Below are positions 16,201 to 22,782 of a stretch of 32,642 bases of DNA, in pieces. The stretch is from Thermoplasmata archaeon (GTDB taxonomy: Archaea; Thermoplasmatota; Thermoplasmata; Lutacidiplasmatales; UBA184), in NCBI GenBank assembly GCA_022750435.1, contig JAKIVS010000017.1, positions 1 through 32,642 on the forward strand, in the 5' to 3' direction. Made by a program: the position numbers and the translations under genes. The first letter of the stretch is position 1. Each line of letters starts with the position of its first letter. The notes under the pieces were generated by a model. It was not told where the DNA came from. It worked only from the letters and a program-made list of their open reading frames with translations, and did no database searches.

Positions 16201-17464
16201 GGCGGGAACGCCGGTCAATTTCTCCGCCAACGTCGTTGGGACCATCGGAGCCCCGTTCGTCGATTACTGGTCGTTTGCCCCGTTCGGTCTCTCCGCGTAC
16301 GGCCCCACGGTGTCGGAGTCGTTCCCGTACGTGGCGTGCGTGACGAGCGGGAGCTGCCCGCTGTTCGCGAACCTTTCGGTCCGCGCCTCTGACGGGCTCA
16401 CCGTCGCCGCCGTGCCGATCGAGGTCGGCGGCGCGCAGCAGGGCAACGACACCGGCCTGGCGTTCCAGACCCGGCTCTCCCCGTCCGGTGGCAACGCCCC
16501 GTTCGTGGTGTTCGGCTTCGCGGGGGCGACCGGCCTCCCCGGCGTGGGCCTCGGCTGGCAGTTCGGGGACGGCGGCACGGCAACCGGCCCCATCGTCACC
16601 CACGTGTACAACCTCAACGGGAATTACACGGCGACCATCACCGCCACGGACGCCGGGGGAGACGCCGTCGTCCAGACGTTCGCGATCTCCGGCGGGCCGC
16701 CCGGCCCGGGGATCGTGGACGTCTCCGGGGGACCGAACGTCACCGCCGGGGTCGCGCCCCTCAGGGTCGGATACTCGGTGAGCGCGGCCGGGGGAGTCGG
16801 CGCTCCGTACACGTACAGCTGGTCGCTCGGAGATACGACGAATGCGAGCGGCGCGGTGGTGAACCACTCGTACGACCGACCGGGCCACTACATCGCCTTC
16901 GTGACCGCCACCGACGAGCTCGGGACGACCGGGACCGCGGCGTACTCGATCGACGTGTACAACGGCACGGACGTACTCCTGACCCTCGCTCTCCTCCCCA
17001 ACGTGACCGACCCGGGAGGCGGGGTCGGACTCGACGTCGCGGCGGCGCCGCACTGCACCCCGACCTCGGTCCCCGCGTGCGCGCCCGGGAACGTGACGGT
17101 GCGCGCGACGTATGTGCCCGTAACCTCGACCGCGGCACCGACCGGGTTCGGCGGGTCGTCGTACACGTCGGTCCCCCTCAACGCCTCCGGGGAAGGCGTC
17201 ACGGACGTCCACGCGCCGTCCGCCTCCGGGACCTACATCGTCACGGCGCAGACCGTGGGCCGCAACTACACCGGCCTCGCCGTCGCCTACCTGGTCGTCA
17301 ACGCCACCTCGACTCCGGCGCCCGCCGACCACTCCCTCGAGCTCCTCGCCGGGGCCGGCGTGGTCGGTCTGGGGGTCGGCCTGGCCGCGTTCGTACTCCT
17401 GCGACCTCGTCGGCGGGAGCCGGACGCCCCCGCTCCCGGAGTCGGGACGGGCCCAAACCCCTAA
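13274..17464 (+). CDS. S53 (kumamolisin-like) protease with PKD-like domains and C-terminal membrane anchor
   Basis: This 1396-residue protein starts with a signal segment (about 12-40) and a pro-kumamolisin-type propeptide (about 75-207). The S53 domain (about 220-597) has catalytic E308 and D312 (WALEEALDLEW), oxyanion Asp D407 (AATGDCG) and nucleophile S521 (SGTS). A calcium loop ends in GVGWDPVTGIGSPN near 576-589. About seven PKD-like repeats follow (about 612-1230). Several show the W/F-x-FGDG core (YNWSFGDG, LWQFGDG, LGWQFGDG) and a later HxY/N-H-x-Y strand. A further beta domain, one membrane helix (about 1355-1375) and an Arg-rich stop-transfer end follow. S53 enzymes work at acid pH; PKD domains often bind protein or polysaccharide. 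It is inferred to be a cell-surface protease. Confidence 0.93.
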   Translation: MPVARRRIGVPLARVTLVLAVAVAMAIPVWSGTLTVASSSATTSTPPVPPGSGVVVAPAFVPGPTTSVLGPMAANTTLDVAVGVAGLAAASAQGTLTLIDTPGTPEYRQYLTPAEVADRFGASTTTYSVAVDHFRSLGLTVQTSPDRTMLLVHGNASSVGAAFDTRFETYRDGGRTFFDHPTAARLPAGVPWSGALGLGNVSEIQPMAAPNPNPVAPLAGCSGTFGFLPCQIQKAYNLSGVLAGGANGSGYTLAVVDTYDGNEPQPQLSADLASFDSDVGLAAGTVDYLYPVPTSRNLNTTATGWALEEALDLEWARAMAPAATIKMTFAPDATAGLYGSVDWLVAHHAADVISLSWGEPDVGVFNAYSAACPSACNATTDGSYALLHPVLEDAALEGITVLAATGDCGAAGGTSGVSTDYPASDPYVVGVGATDLTVNASNGYVRESAWSGNATGASSPGCQNQGGSGGGYAPFPRPYWQHDTGLATSETKRGVPDVAINGGNGVEIVFEGFLTAASGTSVSSPLWGGIVTDLDTYGAAALGFVDPSLYTVASGVSGSAAFHDVTTGSNGYHTGVGWDPVTGIGSPNVGRLAPLLTRTTVTASPMEVTLLATPRFGSAPLNVSFQVKATGGATPYNFEEVDFGDFNTSLAPNGFTNHTFVRPGVYDAWAVVFDAQGNSSTSTPIVVVVGGGGGLPVNLTTNHPLPTVGLAVNYRANVTGGTAPFTYNWSFGDGTYLENGTTASVNHSYGASGPACVVVTVHDSGHPQDGGASNRVLELVGGATSGFCPNPSAISASLSPVPAARDLPGDFDLAPTIVGGTAPYTVQYAANDTYADLCECGIFRTLGVHNVTAFVNDSLDQQTTVSTNLTLYPAMYGRFTASVQGGPAPLLVQFDMQVGGGHGPNTSLWQFGDGATNTSLSANHTYATPGFYVATGRSNDSFGGSTSEAFLIDVTNSLAPPPVVVTATVTPAVSVPAGTPVNFSANVVGTIGAPFVDYWSFAPFGLSAYGPTVSESFPYVACVTSGSCPLFANLSVRASDGLTVAAVPIEVGGAQQGNDTGLAFQTRLSPSGGNAPFVVFGFAGATGLPGVGLGWQFGDGGTATGPIVTHVYNLNGNYTATITATDAGGDAVVQTFAISGGPPGPGIVDVSGGPNVTAGVAPLRVGYSVSAAGGVGAPYTYSWSLGDTTNASGAVVNHSYDRPGHYIAFVTATDELGTTGTAAYSIDVYNGTDVLLTLALLPNVTDPGGGVGLDVAAAPHCTPTSVPACAPGNVTVRATYVPVTSTAAPTGFGGSSYTSVPLNASGEGVTDVHAPSASGTYIVTAQTVGRNYTGLAVAYLVVNATSTPAPADHSLELLAGAGVVGLGVGLAAFVLLRPRRREPDAPAPGVGTGPNP

Positions 17465-17494
17465 GCGCGCGCTCCGGGTCCCTCGGAGGCCGCG

Positions 17495-17902
17495 ATGCCG
17501 ATGTGGTTGCACTCCTCCGCGGTCGAGGTGGCCGACCGGAAGAAGGCGGTGCGGTGGTACTGCGACGTCCTCGGGTTCTCCGTCCTCGACGACGACCCGG
17601 AGCATTGGACGACCGTCGGCCACCCCGCGCTCGGAGCCCGGCTCCATCTCTGCGAGGGCGGAGGGTCCCGGCGAGGTCGCCGACGGGAGTCGAGCTCGAA
17701 CTCCGGGATCCTTCTGCTCACGAAGGAGTCGCTCCCGCGCCTGTGCCGCCGCCTCGCGAAGCGAGGCGTCCGGTTCACTCTCCCCCCGCGCGAGGTCCCG
17801 TGGGGCTGGATCGCCAAGTTCGTCGACCCGGATGGGAACGAGTTCTGGCTGATGCCCGCCCCGAAGTCGACGCGGAGCGTCGGCCGCCGCCGTCCGGCTT
17901 GA
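17495..17902 (+). CDS. VOC-superfamily (glyoxalase/dioxygenase-fold) protein
   Basis: This single-module vicinal-oxygen-chelate protein has 135 residues. The N-terminal beta-alpha-beta unit shows HSSAVEVADRKKAVRWYCDVL-type sequence (His6 as likely metal ligand, WYCDVLGF helix end). The C-terminal unit ends in the family pattern FVDPDGNEFWLM with a likely metal-binding Glu. An Arg/Ser-rich insert (about 58-69) separates the halves. The substrate is unknown. The ATG at 17495 is used, and a second ATG two codons on is possible. CCCTAAGC around 17460, at the end of the previous gene, could be a weak promoter box about 32 nt upstream. Confidence 0.8.
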   Translation: MPMWLHSSAVEVADRKKAVRWYCDVLGFSVLDDDPEHWTTVGHPALGARLHLCEGGGSRRGRRRESSSNSGILLLTKESLPRLCRRLAKRGVRFTLPPREVPWGWIAKFVDPDGNEFWLMPAPKSTRSVGRRRPA

Positions 17903-17908
17903 AATACG
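17901..17908 (+). promoter_or_regulatory. TATA-like box GAAATACG before the bPH2 gene
   Basis: It overlaps the VOC stop codon and is centred about 25 nt before the GTG at 17929. It is the main reason that GTG is chosen as start. Confidence 0.4.
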
Positions 17909-17928
17909 CGCATCCGCTCTCGGCCCGG

Positions 17929-18846
17929 GTGACGTCCGGCGCGGCGTCGCCGCCGACGGCGACCCGGATCCATGCGTCGACCGACCCCGGACCGTTCTTG
18001 GACGGGTTCCTCGTCGCCGAGGAACGGGGCCTTCTCTCGGTCCGGCCGCGGATCCAGGCATTCCTCGGAATCGGTCCTGTGGTGTTCGTCGGCGTCGCGC
18101 TGTTCGTTCTCGGGCTCGGCATCGCTGCGTTCACGCCCGTCTCGCAGCAGTTCTCGGACTACCTGACGGGGCCCAACGGAACGACCATTCCAGCTCCTCC
18201 GGATTTCGACACCATCCTCCTGGGGCTCGCGCTCCTCTCTGGGTTCGGCGCGCTGCTCTGGCGCCAGATCGCCCAATCGATCCGGCTCGGCCTCGCCGCC
18301 CTGGGGTTCTTCGCCGTCCCCTCCGTGTACTTCGAGGCGTACGTGTACGCCGTCCCGTCGGCGAACCCTAGCGGGGCGGTGTTCCCCCCGTTGAACGCGT
18401 CGAACCCGCTGGCCCCCACGGCGCTCCTGAACGACCTGTGGAGCGCCTACGGCATCGCCGCCCTGGTGGCCGTCCTCTTGGTGGTCTTGCTTCCGATGGC
18501 CTGCTCGCTCCTGACGTGGAGGCGGACCGAATACGCGCTGACCGACCGACGACTCCTCACGACCACCGGCATGGCCGGACGGTACGTTCGGGACGCCCCG
18601 CTCGACCAGATCCGGGACGTGACCACCGACCAGGGCATCTTGGGCCGATCGATGGACTATGGGGACGTGATCTTCTCCTCCGGTTCGGCCGCCGGCACGT
18701 GGTGGGGACTGCGAGCGGGGCGTCACGGACTCGGGATCGCCTGGCTCGGCGTGGCCGACCCGTTCGAGGTGCGCCGACGGGTGAAGGAAGCGACCGACCG
18801 CGGGCGACGTGAGGGTGCCAGGGGCGGCTCTCGGCCGCCGACCTGA
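17929..18846 (+). CDS. membrane protein with C-terminal bacterial PH (bPH2-like) domain
   Basis: This protein has 305 residues from the chosen GTG. A short cytoplasmic N-terminus is followed by four or so membrane segments (IGPVVFVGVALFVLGLGIAAF near 45-65; ILLGLALLSGFGALLW near 95; a pair near 120-135 and 170-195). The C-terminal region (about 199-290) has the bPH2 pattern: EYALTDRRLLTTTG, then PLDQIRDVTTDQGILGRSMDYGD, then a WLGVADPFEVRRRV end. YdbS/YdbT-like proteins share this pattern; their function is poorly known. A TTG at 17899 overlapping the VOC stop is an alternative start. An Arg-rich tail closes the protein. Confidence 0.75.
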   Translation: MTSGAASPPTATRIHASTDPGPFLDGFLVAEERGLLSVRPRIQAFLGIGPVVFVGVALFVLGLGIAAFTPVSQQFSDYLTGPNGTTIPAPPDFDTILLGLALLSGFGALLWRQIAQSIRLGLAALGFFAVPSVYFEAYVYAVPSANPSGAVFPPLNASNPLAPTALLNDLWSAYGIAALVAVLLVVLLPMACSLLTWRRTEYALTDRRLLTTTGMAGRYVRDAPLDQIRDVTTDQGILGRSMDYGDVIFSSGSAAGTWWGLRAGRHGLGIAWLGVADPFEVRRRVKEATDRGRREGARGGSRPPT

Positions 18847-18887
18847 ACTCGACGCCGAGGTCCGACGAAACGCTCCGCCGGCCCCCG

Positions 18888-18903
18888 GCCGGACGAATCC
18901 GGC
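18888..18903. terminator. small GC hairpin between convergent genes
   Basis: GCCGGA and TCCGGC form a 6-bp stem with a CGAA loop in the 122-bp gap between the stops at 18846 and 18969. The surrounding gap is very GC-rich and has no other visible feature. The terminator role is a guess from position. Confidence 0.25.
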
Positions 18904-18968
18904 GGCGCCCCGGCGGACCGCAACGTCGTGGGGCCCTCCCACGCCGGGGGTCGCTCCCCGATTGGCGC

Positions 18969-19754
18969 TCAGGTGAGCGTCATCTTGAGGAGCTTCACCT
19001 GGTGCCCCCCCGTCCCCATGTTGATCCGGGCGCTCGCATGGGTGTTCGTGCCGGACGGCGCGTACGTCCACTCGTACAGCTCCACATAGAATTGGAAGAT
19101 GTACTGGTGGCCGACCACGGTCAAGTTCGCGAAGTTGATCACCGAACCTCCGCCGGGGCCGGAAACGTATCCGGACGAATTTCCCGTCGTCGTGGCGTTG
19201 GTCGGGAGAAGGAGGTAGGTCGTGGTGAACCCCTCCCGCACCGACGCGTTCGTCAGGTCGTAGAGGACCCCGACCCACACGATCGACGCCGACGCCCAGG
19301 CGAACGGTCCGCCGAACGGGTTCATCGGGGTCGCGGAGAGGTTCCAGCTGACGTTCGACCGGAAGCTGAAGCTAAAGTTTCGGTCGGCGGCGTGGGCCAC
19401 GAAGGGCAGGCTGTCGTATCCGGTCGTGACCTCGGTGAATCCGGTGTCCGAGAACGTCGGCGGTCCGCACCCGTTCGCCGAGGACTGGCCGTCCTCCCGC
19501 CCGATTCCCGTGCTCAGGTTGAACGCCGGAGGCACGACGATCGTCGCGGACCCTCCGCACCCGGTCGATTGCGCGGTGGAGGCGTAATGGTGGGTCCCGT
19601 GGAACGGGGCCGCCAACGTGACGGAATGGCGGACGCCGGCCGCGGTCACGTTCGGCATCGCCATCAGGAGTGTGAGGAGGAACACGCCTCCGGTCGTCAG
19701 CCAGATCGCTCGGAGCGGGGAGTGTCGATGCGGGGGAGCTCGGGGGGCCGCCAT
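18969..19754 (-). CDS. secreted sequon-rich protein of unknown function
   Basis: This protein has 261 residues from the chosen ATG. A basic, His/Pro-rich start is followed by a hydrophobic signal segment (LTTGGVFLLTLLMAMPNVTA, about 21-40). The mature part has several NxT/S sequons, four cysteines in two close sites (GCGGS and ANGCGPP) that could form a disulfide, and mostly beta-type sequence. There is no C-terminal membrane anchor, unlike the other secreted proteins here, so it may be released or lipid-bound. The frame is open to a TTG at 19826; the ATG at 19754 is preferred because it gives a normal signal peptide. I do not recognise a family. Confidence 0.6.
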   Translation of the reverse strand: MAAPRAPPHRHSPLRAIWLTTGGVFLLTLLMAMPNVTAAGVRHSVTLAAPFHGTHHYASTAQSTGCGGSATIVVPPAFNLSTGIGREDGQSSANGCGPPTFSDTGFTEVTTGYDSLPFVAHAADRNFSFSFRSNVSWNLSATPMNPFGGPFAWASASIVWVGVLYDLTNASVREGFTTTYLLLPTNATTTGNSSGYVSGPGGGSVINFANLTVVGHQYIFQFYVELYEWTYAPSGTNTHASARINMGTGGHQVKLLKMTLT

Positions 19755-19857
19755 GCGGTCGGGAACGAATTCCGGGTCAAAGACATGCTCCCGAATCTCG
19801 GTGCCCGGCGTAAACGCGCCGTCCAATTGCGACGTGGAGAACGCCGCGGCGGGTTCG

Positions 19858-21309
19858 CTACCCCTTGACGACCCCGAGGGGGACCAGGCGCGCCACGCGA
19901 CGGGTGAGGCCGGCGCCCTCGGCGACCTTGACGACCTCGTCGACGTTCTTGTACGCCCCGGGCGCCTCTTCGGTGACGCCCTCCCGCGAGGCGGCGCGCA
20001 CGATGATGCCGTGGCTCGAGAGGGAGCGGGTCACCTCGTCGTACCGGAACTGGCGGACGGCCGCGTGACGACTGAGCCGGCGCCCCGCGCCGTGACAGGA
20101 GGAGCCGAACGACCGCTCCATGGCGCTGGGGAGCCCGACGAGGACGTAGCTCGCCGTTCCCATATCGCCCGGGATCAGGACCGGCTGACCGAACGGCCGG
20201 TACGCCGCCGGAACTTCGTCGCGCCCGGCCGCGAAGGCGCGGGTCGCCCCCTTGCGGTGGACGAGCACCGGCGCCTCGCCGCCGTTGGTTCGGTGGCGCT
20301 CCTGCTTCGCGATGTTGTGCGCGATGTCGTAGACGACCGCGAGGTCCATCGATTCGTCCGGCCGGCCGAAGACGTTGCGGAAGGCGCGTCGCACGCCGGT
20401 GGTGATCAGCTGGCGGTTCGCCCAGGCGAAGTTCGCGCCGGACGCCATCGCCCCGAGGTAGCTCTGTCCGTCCTCGGAGGAGATCGGCGCGCACGAGAGC
20501 TGCCGGTCGACGAGCTGGACCCCCTCCTGCTGGAGCCGGGCGTCCATGCGGGCGATGTAGTCGGTGGCGATCTGGTGGCCCAAGCCGCGCGACCCGGTGT
20601 GCAGCATGACGGTCACCTGCCCGGTCGACAGACCGAGCGCCTTCGCAAACCCGGGTTCGGAGATCGTGTCGACCGCCTGCACCTCGAGGAAGTGGTTCCC
20701 AGAGCCGAGTGTTCCGAGTTGTCGGAGGCCGCGCTTCTTTGCGACGTCGCTGACCTTCGAGGGGACGGCGCCGGCGTGCCGGCCGTTCTCCTCCTGCACC
20801 GGCAGGTCTTCGGCCCGACCATGACCGTGCTCGACCGCCCACGCCGCCCCGCCGGCGAGGACCTCCTCGACCTGGCCAGGGGTGAGCGCCAATCCGCCCT
20901 TCGAGCCGACGCCGGTCGGGACTTCGCGGTAGAGGGCGTCGATGAGCTCCTTGAGCTTCGGCCGGACCTCGTCGACGGTGAAGTTGGTCCGGAGAAGCCG
21001 GACGCCGCAGTTGATGTCGTAGCCGATCCCGCCGGGGGAGACGACCCCCTCGTCGAGGTCGAACGCGGCGACGCCGCCGACCGGAAAGCCGTAGCCGAAG
21101 TGGATGTCGGGCATCGCGTAGGCGCCGCGGACGATGCCCGGGAGCGTCGCCACGTTCGCGAGCTGCTGGAGCGACGGGTCGCCGTCGACGCCGGAGAGGA
21201 GGGCCGCGCTCGAGTACAGGATCCCCGGCACGCGCATGCCGGGCGCCTCGCCGATCGGTATCTCGAAGGTGAACTCATCCCGCTGAATTAGCTTCGGCAC
21301 CGTCGGCAT
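19858..21309 (-). CDS. rtcB: RNA-splicing ligase RtcB
   Basis: This 483-residue GTP- and manganese-dependent ligase joins 2',3'-cyclic phosphate or 3'-phosphate RNA ends to 5'-OH ends, the last step of archaeal tRNA splicing. Motifs seen: YDINCGVRLL with metal-binding C101; GTLGSGNHFLEVQ; HTGSRGLGHQ; YDIAHNIAKQE; and SSCHGAGRRLSR with the guanylylated histidine H406. It ends in the usual GVVKG. No intein interrupts it. The second ATG (21309) is chosen over 21321 because it puts the active histidine close to the known H404 of the Pyrococcus enzyme and sits about 25 nt below a TATA-like box. It probably seals the tRNA-Leu intron found at 67-89. Confidence 0.95.
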   Translation of the reverse strand: MPTVPKLIQRDEFTFEIPIGEAPGMRVPGILYSSAALLSGVDGDPSLQQLANVATLPGIVRGAYAMPDIHFGYGFPVGGVAAFDLDEGVVSPGGIGYDINCGVRLLRTNFTVDEVRPKLKELIDALYREVPTGVGSKGGLALTPGQVEEVLAGGAAWAVEHGHGRAEDLPVQEENGRHAGAVPSKVSDVAKKRGLRQLGTLGSGNHFLEVQAVDTISEPGFAKALGLSTGQVTVMLHTGSRGLGHQIATDYIARMDARLQQEGVQLVDRQLSCAPISSEDGQSYLGAMASGANFAWANRQLITTGVRRAFRNVFGRPDESMDLAVVYDIAHNIAKQERHRTNGGEAPVLVHRKGATRAFAAGRDEVPAAYRPFGQPVLIPGDMGTASYVLVGLPSAMERSFGSSCHGAGRRLSRHAAVRQFRYDEVTRSLSSHGIIVRAASREGVTEEAPGAYKNVDEVVKVAEGAGLTRRVARLVPLGVVKG

Positions 21310-21330
21310 GGCGCGCGCCATCCGGGCGAG

Positions 21331-21338
21331 GTATTAGA
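21331..21338 (-). promoter_or_regulatory. TATA-like box CTAATAC for rtcB
   Basis: TCTAATAC on the minus strand is centred about 25 nt before the ATG at 21309 and only about 13 nt before the alternative ATG at 21321. It favours the shorter protein. Confidence 0.45.
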
Positions 21339-21427
21339 CGGCGCACGACACGGCACCGTCGACGCCACCGGCGTCGTCGGAGCTATGAGTCCCGACCGGT
21401 ACGACGCCCCGAGGGAGCCGACCAACC

Positions 21428-21751
21428 GTGATTCTCCGCTGGGTGCTCACGATCAGCTACCTCGTCGTCCTCGTCGTGGCGATCCTCGTGCAATTCCTCG
21501 ACCCGGCGATCTCCGTGTTTCTGTTCTACGGGGTCCTCGGCTGGTTCATCCTGAGCTTCTTCATCTACCGCCTCCCGGCGATGAACCGCCCGATCAGCTG
21601 GGGGAAGACCGCGCCGCCGCCGCCCGCCTCGGCGCCGCTCCCGTCCGGGAGCCCCGCGGTTTCGCTCGACTTCTGCACGAACTGCGGCACTCACGTGGCG
21701 CCCGGAACGGCGACCTGCCCGTCGTGCGGGCGGGCGATCGCCCCCGTCTGA
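21428..21751 (+). CDS. small two-helix membrane protein with C-terminal zinc ribbon
   Basis: This 107-residue protein starts with GTG. Two membrane helices (about 4-23 and 29-47) are followed by a Pro/Ser-rich linker and a zinc ribbon with C83-x2-C86 and C97-x2-C100 (CTNCG and CPSCG). Such zinc-ribbon tails are common in archaeal membrane proteins, but no function can be named. It is divergent from rtcB, with about 118 bp between the start codons. GCTATGAG near 21384 is an AT-richer patch but is 44 nt away, so no firm promoter is called. Confidence 0.65.
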   Translation: MILRWVLTISYLVVLVVAILVQFLDPAISVFLFYGVLGWFILSFFIYRLPAMNRPISWGKTAPPPPASAPLPSGSPAVSLDFCTNCGTHVAPGTATCPSCGRAIAPV

Positions 21752-21788
21752 GCGAGCCGCGGCCCGCGCGGCCGTTCGTACGTCGGGG

Positions 21789-21796
21789 ATTCATGT
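21789..21796 (+). promoter_or_regulatory. weak TATA-like patch before the gene at 21821
   Basis: ATTCATGT is centred about 28 nt before the GTG at 21821. It is the least GC-rich stretch in the 69-bp gap and fits the local leaderless spacing, but the match is weak. Confidence 0.25.
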
Positions 21797-21820
21797 AGCA
21801 CGTGAGTATCCCCGAAGTCC

Positions 21821-22219
21821 GTGTCGGTCCTCGTGCGACTCCCGTTCCCCGCGGCCTTGGCGATCCTCGCCGCAGCGACCGCCGGGGGTGTCGTCGCCTA
21901 CGCCCACTTCGAGTCGATCGTGTACCTGATCGCCACCATCGTGGTGGTCGGGGCGTTCGCGGTCCTGTACCTCCGAGAATACTCGCGCCTCCCGGGCCCG
22001 GCGCCGCGACCGCCCCGCGCGCAGACCGCCCGACCGCGGTCGGAGTTCTTCGCCGGGGAGGCGGCCGCCGCGGCGCCTGCTCCGGTCGAAGTGGCCCACA
22101 AGCCGGACACCGGCCCGGTCGAGGTCGACCGGTTCGACCCGGAGTACGACCCCGTCGCCGAGGCGGACGAGATCGAGACCCACGCGCCGACCAAACCGGC
22201 GCCGCCGCCGGAGAGCTGA
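21821..22219 (+). CDS. small two-helix membrane protein with charged tail
   Basis: This 132-residue protein starts with GTG (SVLVRLPFPAALAILAAATA...). Two adjacent membrane helices (about 9-27 and 31-51) are followed by a Pro/Ala/Arg linker and an acidic end (DRFDPEYDPVAEADEIETH). It has no zinc ribbon and no recognisable family. It converges on the biotin-carrier gene with only 17 nt between the stops. It is supported by coding-like composition, the helix pattern and the lack of any other gene here. Confidence 0.55.
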   Translation: MSVLVRLPFPAALAILAAATAGGVVAYAHFESIVYLIATIVVVGAFAVLYLREYSRLPGPAPRPPRAQTARPRSEFFAGEAAAAAPAPVEVAHKPDTGPVEVDRFDPEYDPVAEADEIETHAPTKPAPPPES

Positions 22220-22236
22220 CACCGACCGCGCGTGTC

Positions 22237-22782
22237 CTACGGGACGAGGGTGAGCATCGGCTCGCGGGCCCGGACGTTCGAGCCGGGCGAGACCTTCAGG
22301 TCCGCGACCCGCCCCGCGACCGGCGCCGCGATCTCGTTGCGCATCTTCATCGCTTCGAGGACGAGGAGGACCTGACCCTTCCCGACCCGGTCTCCCTCCC
22401 GGACGCGGAGTTCGACGACCTTCCCCGGCATCGGCGGGGCGACCGGAGTTCCCCCGGGGATCGAGGGCGCTACGGGGCCAGATACGATCGCCGTCGGCGT
22501 CCCCGTCGATGGGACCGGCCGGGGGGCATTCCCCGCGCCGACCCGCTTCACGATGGTGCGGTACTGCTCGCCGCTCACCACGACGACCGGCGGGGCGTCG
22601 GGCGTCGCTTCGGGCCACCCCTCGACGACGAGGCGTTCCCCCGCGACCTCGAGCTCGACCTTGCCGAGCGCGTCCTTGAGGACCTTGAGCGGAACCTCCC
22701 GGCCGTTCCACCGTACCGTGCCACGGTCGAGGTCGACCTCGACCGTGGTCGTCTCACCGTCGATCGCGACGTCGAGCCGCAT
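22237..22782 (-). CDS. biotin carboxyl carrier protein (transcarboxylase 1.3S-like)
   Basis: This 181-residue protein carries biotin on K146 in the motif EAMKMRNE, inside a C-terminal biotinyl/lipoyl domain (about 108-181) that starts with APPMPGKVVELRV. The N-terminal half (1-75) is a separate beta-rich domain, and a Pro/Thr/Ala-rich linker (about 80-108) acts as the swinging arm. It moves carboxyl groups between the two carboxyltransferases encoded upstream. The frame is open to 22914, but the ATG at 22782 is chosen; it overlaps the end of the preceding gene by 29 nt. It is the last gene of the birA operon. Confidence 0.9.
   Translation of the reverse strand: MRLDVAIDGETTTVEVDLDRGTVRWNGREVPLKVLKDALGKVELEVAGERLVVEGWPEATPDAPPVVVVSGEQYRTIVKRVGAGNAPRPVPSTGTPTAIVSGPVAPSIPGGTPVAPPMPGKVVELRVREGDRVGKGQVLLVLEAMKMRNEIAAPVAGRVADLKVSPGSNVRAREPMLTLVP

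Noticed and set aside
15692-18061. 789-codon minus-strand open frame opposite the PKD-type S53 and VOC genes
   Set aside because: Low-complexity Arg/Gly/Asp shadow; it crosses several genes of the other strand that carry clear motifs.
19858-21309. Intein in RtcB
   Set aside because: The protein has normal length (483 residues) and all motifs are in uninterrupted order.
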